Shown: positions 58,591-64,000 of the stretch, in pieces
Layout: the number at the start of each line of letters is the position of its first letter
How positions within the stretch are numbered: position 1 is the stretch's first letter
From: Chrysaora quinquecirrha
Lineage: Eukaryota; Cnidaria; Scyphozoa; Semaeostomeae; Pelagiidae
DNA length: 64,000 bases
Direction: 5' to 3'
NCBI GenBank assembly: GCA_014526335.1
Contig: JACTAT010000052.1
Location: 5,094,938-5,158,937 of the forward strand
The notes under the pieces: model-generated
What the model saw: the letters and a program-made list of their open reading frames with translations, nothing else
Told to the model about the DNA's origin: nothing
Database searches by the model: none
Translations under genes and position numbers: made by a program

Positions 58591-59220
58591 TAGTTGTTTA
58601 CACGTTGACGTAAGTTGGCGTTAGTTCCATTGATCGTATCCTAGGTCGACATTAACCTGGCTTTTGGGTATAGTAGTTTCAAAATAGCCTTACTTTCGTT
58701 ATCTATTAAGTGAAAAGTTTTCTAATCATTTGTTGAAATTGCAATTACAGAAACTCAAATGCTGTTTTAACTGTGATTATTTCAATCTAAAATTTGAAAT
58801 CAAAAGCAAACAGTGTCCTAAAAAAACTGTTCCTTTCTATTAGGAAAATAATCACTATGTTTAATTTTCAATATAATTTGAACATATAGGCTGTTTTTTT
58901 AATTTTCTTCTTGCTTTTTGAAGGAAGTTTAAACGAGTTGAAATTGTATGCTTCTTTAAAACAAACAGCCGCTATTTACCTAAGAGAAGCAAAAAAGGTC
59001 AAACATATTGTGTTAGCCTCGGTTCTGTGTTAATACAGCTGTTTCTTTTCTTATTTGATACAAATACATTCTAGTGATTTGAATTTGTTTAAATGTTGGT
59101 TTTTATCAAGTGTTGACAGTGTGGGTGGGCCTAAGTGCTTGGATTTGCGAAGACGGGAGACGTGTGCAAGAACAGGCTAAAAGAAAAGTTCGACAAGACT
59201 AGAATAGATTCTCCTTGATT
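58591..59220. other. Intergenic, no gene seen
   Basis: AT-rich sequence with no coding frame, repeat or RNA gene recognised. Confidence 0.45.
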
Positions 59221-59221
59221 C

Positions 59222-59420
59222 GACTTGAATTGAACTGAATTGAATTGTCGTGACTGGACTGGGCTGGACTGGACTGGACTGGACTGGACTGGACTGGACT
59301 GGACTGGACTGGACTGGACTGGACTGGACTGGACTGGACTGGACTGGACTGGACTGGACTGGACTGGACTGGACTGGACTGGACTGGACTGGACTTGACC
59401 GGACTGGACTTCGGGACTTC
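59222..59420. repeat. (GGACT)n pentamer microsatellite
   Basis: About 28 uninterrupted GGACT/ACTGG units (about 59251-59392) with degenerate TTGAC/TGAAT edges. Frames through it read PVQSS repeats and are artefacts. Confidence 0.97.
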
Positions 59421-60050
59421 GTCGGTTGACTTCACTTGGCGCGACTTGACTTTTTAAACCTATAGGACTAAGACAACATGGGGGCCCAGTCAAATCCATT
59501 CCGATAGTTCTATGAGTTCTATGAGTCTGATAAACAATCTACAAGGCCATTTTGCGAATCCTACAAATTTAATCTTGATTTTGAAAGCAATCTCTTGTAC
59601 GTTGCCCTGCCTTTTAAGAATTCAATTTCACGTAATCCTTGTCTAGTCCCCATGAATTTTTAATGCCTATACATCTTTCCATTAATAATTTTCTATCCTC
59701 TTTGATTCAAATTTTCTCTATAGGAAAAGTAATAAATACACCGCTTGAAGCACACAATAAAATATTCATATTATTTGCGCTTTTAGGTGTATGCGCGTCA
59801 AGGTTCCGCCCTTTAATTAATTTTGCTCAATTTAATGCATCTACTTTAGTAAGGAATCCATTTAATCTATGTTCTCGGGTAATTCTTACAGTCTGGTTAC
59901 CTTAGCTCTGAATGTGAGCTCTAGTTCAGATTAAAGCTTCTCCCTGGAACCCTGTTCTAAAAACCTAATCTTAGCCCCCCTACCCTTGCCCTAAACCATC
60001 AGTCTCACCCTAAAGCGACCATCGTTACATTGTATTATAACATCAAGCTC
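59421..60050. other. Intergenic, no gene seen
   Basis: An 88-codon plus frame (59639-59905) has no recognisable similarity or exon context. Nothing else is identified. Confidence 0.45.
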
Positions 60051-60052
60051 CT

Positions 60053-60240
60053 AAAGGCCTGGCTAAATTTGTAGCAAGAGTCGCACAAAAGTTTCTGGGA
60101 GGAAACAAAAACATTTCTTGTCCCCGCGACTCAGAGGACATGTTGCTCGCTTGTCAATCGCATGTTTAGACAACCTGGGAGACACGCAAAGTACAATGTC
60201 GCGCGCGACATGTCTCTTAGTTTAGACATATTTTAACGCT
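60053..60240. mobile_element. Keyword-type element, GAGACATGTC family, copy 1
   Basis: It starts TAAAGGCCTGGCTAAATTTG and ends GACATGTCTCTTAGTTTAGAC. Internal words GAGACA, ACATGT, GTCGCGCG and TTTCTGGGAG recur in opposite orientations in the two halves. Paired with 60655-60935. Confidence 0.6.
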
Positions 60241-60654
60241 ACCAACATTTTGCGATTCAATTAAATTGCTGTTTGTAGTATGTTTAACGAACGCTTCAGG
60301 CTGGCCTCTTTCCGAGAAGCACATATCTTCTTAGAGAACGGCTGCAATCTCGTTCCCAACGGTATTCTGACATTAGACTTATTATCTGAGTTCCAATTAC
60401 ACTAATGAAACCGAAGCTAAATCAATCAGAGATTGCTCAAACTGAGTAGCACCTTACATTTTCTTCATTTGCCGTCATTTGGTCACAATTTTTCCCAAAA
60501 GTTTTGTCCCATGTTCTACTGTATGTAGCCTTTGCCTCGAATTTTATCCGATTCTGTGTATTTAGGCCATTCAATTCAATCAGGTTATGTGTAAAACGGT
60601 TGTCGTTCTTGGTGACAGATTTTGCTTTGTAATGAGCGAGACGAGACGAGACCT

Positions 60655-60935
60655 ACGCTGGGGCTAAACTAAGAGCATGTCGCGCGGGGCATTGTATTCC
60701 GCGTGTCTCCCACGGTGTCTTGCGAGTGAGTAGCGAGCAACATGTTCCCCAAGTCGCCGAGACAAGAAATGTTTCTGTTTTCTCCCAGAAACATTTGCGT
60801 GTCTCTCACTTCAAATTCTGTCGCGCGCTTTAAATTTCTTAGGTGGCTAAACTGAGAGACATCGATGAGACATGTAACGGGCTTCAATATCACCAACGAC
60901 ATGTCTCCTAGTTTATTTAGCCCGGCCTTAACGTC
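60655..60935. mobile_element. Keyword-type element, GAGACATGTC family, copy 2
   Basis: GGGGCTAAACTAAGAGCATG at the left; ACATGTCTCCTAGTTTATTTAGCCCGGCC then TTA at the right. These are inverted ends of the GGCC..GGCTAAA type seen in the CAAACATTG family, but the keyword here is CATGT(C)TC / GTGTCTC. Possibly the same transposase class with another keyword. Confidence 0.65.
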
Positions 60936-61424
60936 TTAAAATATTTTTCTTGATTTTAATCCAATTCCTCCTAAACCTTGTTTTCTATTAATATCCCGAG
61001 TTTTAAGGCTTATTTCGATCTTGAAATTCTCTCTACAAGAAAATATTTATCCTTTTTTTGTAAACAATTCTTCCACCTGTTTTCTGTTTGCCAGTTTTTC
61101 ATTTTCAAACAAATAGTTGCGAACCTCAAAATTCGTCCTAAGTGCCATGCCGCACTAGCTTTTACCTGTAGAACTTATCAAAACTTAAAGATTAAGATGA
61201 AACTGCGTGCCTCAGCTGCCGAGAAACTCGAGTTGTCTTGAAGTGTTTGCAGAAATTACAAGTTTAGACAGGTACACTCACTTTTTTATAAGAAACTCTG
61301 GAAGTCCTTTGCTTGAAAATTAAGAAACTCCGCTAGAATGGATCGTGACTGCAACCTTCTACATTTTTATAATATCCAACCGGTAAATAGGCATCTAGAT
61401 CTGGGATCATGTAAATGTTAAGTA

Positions 61425-61750
61425 ACTTAAGGATCAGAATTCGAACCTGGACTGTATGATCAGAGAGCCAACGACGTTTCCACTGAGCTGAATGGCACAG
61501 TAAAGTCTCTGCGTATATCTCTAAGTCATTAACCCCAAGGCTTTCCCCCCGTTAGGCCCTTGCGTTTCGCTTGCTTTTCGTCTATTTTGAACTTCTTCAG
61601 CACTATAAATATTTACTTTATATATATTCGCCATAAGTGGCGAACACTGGATAGATTTTTCCACAAGTGGCAACATTCTTGACAAATATATATAAATATA
61701 TATGATGCTGAAGAAGGCTCGACATAACCGAAACAAGAAAAGTCAAACTG
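61425..61750 (-). mobile_element. tRNA-derived SINE, family C
   Basis: On the minus strand the head gives GCTCAGTGGAAACGTCGTTG, GGCTCTCTGATCATACAGTC and CAGGTTCGAATTC (box B). The 3' part contains AGTGCTGAAGAAGTTC and the GCCACTTGTGGAAAAATCTA tail. Tail sequences on both strands (61600-61745) suggest two overlapping copies. Confidence 0.75.
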
Positions 61751-62026
61751 GAGGAGAGCCTTTGGCTGTATTCATATTATTTTAATATTTTTATCTTATC
61801 TTTCGAAATTAAATTTGTTTGAAATTACTTTTAGATAAAGATTTCTTGCTAATATAAGTAAATCGTATTTCGTAGGAATTAATCGAACGTTTGTGAAGAA
61901 GTCAAAGAAGAACGAAGATGGTAAGCGCTATGGTTTTGTAAAACATGTATAATGGGGCGTGTAAGCACGCTTTTCTGAAACAACCCCTAAGGCTTGTTTT
62001 ATTATTAAACATTTGATCTTTGCTTA

Positions 62027-62206
62027 AGGCCCTGGCCAAACGATCAAACATTGTTTGTAAAACAGTTGAGATTCGCTTGTGCGAAACACAATGTTTTACC
62101 GTTTGGGCACATCACAAAACATTGCTTGTCGAACATTCTTTGCTAAATACTGCTTGGAATTTTGCTTGTCGAGCTTTGTTTTGTGACATGGTCAAACGTT
62201 CAAATA
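62027..62206. mobile_element. Left part of a GGCC-ended MITE
   Basis: TTAAGGCCCTGGCCAAACGATC, followed by CAAACATTG, GTTTGGGCAC and AAAACATTGCTTGTC words. It is cut off at 62206 by the pogo-like element; no clear continuation was found on the other side. Confidence 0.75.
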
Positions 62207-63384
62207 CAGTTGACATCCGCTATCTCGAACTCTCAAGAGAAACTGGAATTTGTTCGAGATAGCGAATGTTCAAAATAACGGATGACCCATATGAATATAA
62301 AAAATTATAGTTTTAAGTCAGAAAAGGAACCCTTATTAACATGCAGGCTTACTGATCCCAAATTTCATCAAACAAGTCTGGTATTTTTTAGATAGGAGTC
62401 AAAGCTCATCTGCTTTCATCCCTACTATTGGTGAAATTGAGATAATGGTGATGCAGCACATCTCGAAGAGAACAGCTTCATCTATTGTATGGGCAGCATG
62501 TCACTTAGCTGCTGCCATTCCCGCTCCGCTTGGCGAACGTATACATACAGGGTGGCCCAAAAAAAAGGGACCCCCTAACTAAATAATTAATTAATAATTT
62601 ATTCTTAAGTTGGAATTTCATGAAATTAATACTACATGATATTCAACTCAAGTGAGATATATCATGTAAATATCACGATGATATGGGTTAGTATCTCTGA
62701 ATAAATTGACTTTAAAACTTTACAATCCAAAAACGTACTGTAACAAAATATGCAACTTTATACCCTTACGTAATCCTTACGCAACAAAACAGAAAACTCA
62801 ATAACTCATTCTTTCAGTCAAATGATATTCAAAATGTCCTCAATCCTGCTCAATACACTTCTCTAATATGACTGACCATACATTAATGGTCGAGACAATT
62901 TTACTCTGGGATAATGATTTTCCTAGTACGACGCATAATGGAATCTAAACAGCTGGTTTTTGGACATCATGAATTTAATGTCCCATTGCGCCGAGATGGA
63001 AGCTCTTATCACCACCATATTTCTACACGATAGCGCACTTGACTTGAATATTACCTGGTATAAATTTGATAAAATTCCTCCTTGAGAAAATTTATACAGA
63101 AATTATTTACCTAAGGGGGTCCCTTTTTTTTGGGCCACCCTGTATTTTCAGCCTGTGTCTTTATCCAGTTCAGCAGAAAATTTGGCAAAGTTCGAGATAA
63201 AGAGCAGGTTTTCCTCCATGGGAAATCGAAAATGGTTCGAGACAGCGAATGTTCGAGATAACGGGGTTCGAGATAGCGGATGATTTTTCTATACAAACCC
63301 TTATACCAAAACGAGGGGAAATGGAAAACCGTTCGAGATAGCGAATGTTCGAGATAGCGGAGTCAAGATAGCGGATGTCAACTG
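62207..63384. mobile_element. pogo/Tigger-like MITE interrupted by another MITE
   Basis: TA then CAGTTGACATCCGCTATCTC at the left; GATAGCGGATGTCAACTG then TA at the right. TTCGAGATAGCG and variants recur nine or more times, mostly within 150 bp of the ends. Terminal CAGT..GA and TA duplication fit pogo/Tigger-type Tc1/mariner elements. No transposase frame is present. Positions 62548-63142 belong to an inserted element. Confidence 0.85.
62548..63142. mobile_element. 595-bp mariner-like MITE nested in the pogo-like element
   Basis: TA, CAGGGTGGCCCAAAA, then a run of A and GGGACCCCC at the left; GGGGGTCCC, a run of T, GGGCCACCCTG, TA at the right. About 28-bp near-perfect inverted ends with a TA duplication are typical of Tc1/mariner non-autonomous copies. 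No coding frame for a transposase. Confidence 0.92.
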
Positions 63385-63394
63385 TATGGCTTAT

Positions 63395-64000
63395 TAAGAA
63401 CAAGTTCAAGAACAAACTGAGGCTGGGCTTCTGAGTCCCTGTCCAAACGATCAAACATTGTTTGTCAAAGATATGAAATTCGATAATCAAGCAATGTTTG
63501 AAGGTTTTGCCACGTCACAAACATTGTTTGACAAGTAAAGCAGAAATAAGCGAAATTTGTTGCACAGTACTCTTGAAAACATTTTTTTGCTTGACGCTAG
63601 ATGAAAATTTTTGACGAGTGTAATGCTTGGGCTCGGCAGAGAGAGTTCAAGAAAACAACCACCATGTGCTTGCGAAATTCAAGACTAATTTTCAAAAGCA
63701 TGAACAAAGGTCATAAGGTCATAGAATGACATAACGCATACATTAGCATATATTACACGAGCAATGTTTTGTGACGTGGCCGAACAGTAAATTATTTTGC
63801 GCGCGAGCAAATTGCAGTTATATTACAATCAAACAATGTTTGATAAACGATCAAGCATTGTTTGGTCAAACATTTGCAATTAGCTTTATACAAGCAATGT
63901 TTGACCGTTTGGCCACGTCGCTAAACATTGTTTGATAATCAAAAACAAAAATTTAAATTTATTGCACGTTGTTTTTGAAGAAACTTCAAAACAATTTTTG
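63395..64000. mobile_element. AAGAAC fragment followed by GGCC-ended MITEs running off the window
   Basis: 63395-63430 (AAGAACAAGTTCAAGAACAAACTGAGGCTGGGC, a fragment of the 53750 type) precedes a CAAACATTG element from about 63433 (CCCTGTCCAAACGATC). CAATGTTTGAC, GACGTGGCC and AACATTG words continue to the end of the window. Another unit starts near 63846. Confidence 0.7.

Noticed and set aside
59131..59499. PVQSS-repeat frames of 78-122 codons
   Set aside because: They arise from the GGACT pentamer microsatellite; no exon context.
62548..63142. Autonomous mariner transposase gene
   Set aside because: The element is only 595 bp and has no transposase-like frame; it is a non-autonomous copy.

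Overview
This is eukaryotic, almost certainly metazoan, nuclear DNA. It is AT-rich, its genes are split by GT-AG introns, and the recognisable proteins (clathrin light chain, TMEM208, CLPTM1L, the RNA polymerase subunit POLR2L/RPABC5, mitochondrial 2,4-dienoyl-CoA reductase) resemble animal orthologues over full length. Intron-rich ancestral-type genes, a very high load of short non-autonomous transposons and tRNA-derived SINEs, and an arminin-like signal peptide/acidic/Arg-rich precursor would suit a cnidarian or another early-branching or slowly evolving invertebrate. The taxon is an inference, not a reading.

Layout. 1-1.4 kb: no gene. 1.4-4.8 kb: a 98-bp satellite with higher-order structure. 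5.6-6.2 kb (-): single-exon clathrin light chain, divergent from TMEM208 (7.0-9.8 kb, +, 5 exons); a TCTAA microsatellite lies between them. 9.9-12.6 kb: interspersed elements. 13.3-13.9 kb (-): two 3' exons of an unrecognised one-pass membrane protein with PY-type motifs. 17.1-29.3 kb (+): CLPTM1L, 16 exons, 527 codons, with kilobase TTC/CTT tracts in introns 3 and 7. 30.6-30.8 kb (-): POLR2L, 170 bp from and divergent to DECR1 copy A (31.0-36.6 kb, +, 8 exons, 335 aa). 38.5-40.2 kb (+): a TATA-box gene for a secreted precursor with an acidic pro-region and a 70-residue Arg-rich repeat domain. 41.3-48.4 kb (+): DECR1 copy B (8 exons, 333 aa). 48.5-64 kb: no gene seen; microsatellites, tandem arrays and many short transposons, some nested.

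The housekeeping genes act separately: CLTA in vesicle coats; TMEM208 and CLPTM1L in the ER; POLR2L in all three nuclear RNA polymerases; DECR1 in mitochondrial oxidation of unsaturated fatty acids. The two DECR1 genes share every splice site and about 75 bp of 5' flank, so they are a tandem duplication whose proximal break lies inside the POLR2L/DECR1 intergenic promoter region.

The most unusual pattern is in the transposons. Many short inverted-repeat elements are largely built from one reiterated 'keyword', and related families carry the same layout with the keyword swapped everywhere at once (AAGAAAC, AAGCAAC, AAGGAAC, AAGAAC). This looks like coevolving binding sites of different transposases. 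Also notable: complementary hexamer arrays in opposite orientation in introns 3 and 7 of DECR1 copy B, which should pair in the pre-mRNA; and the Arg-repeat gene, whose 18-nt repeat is open in three frames and encodes polycation or polyanion depending on frame.

All exon coordinates were read by eye from splice signals, phase and homology known to me. No alignment or search was run, and element boundaries are approximate unless inverted ends and target duplications are given.
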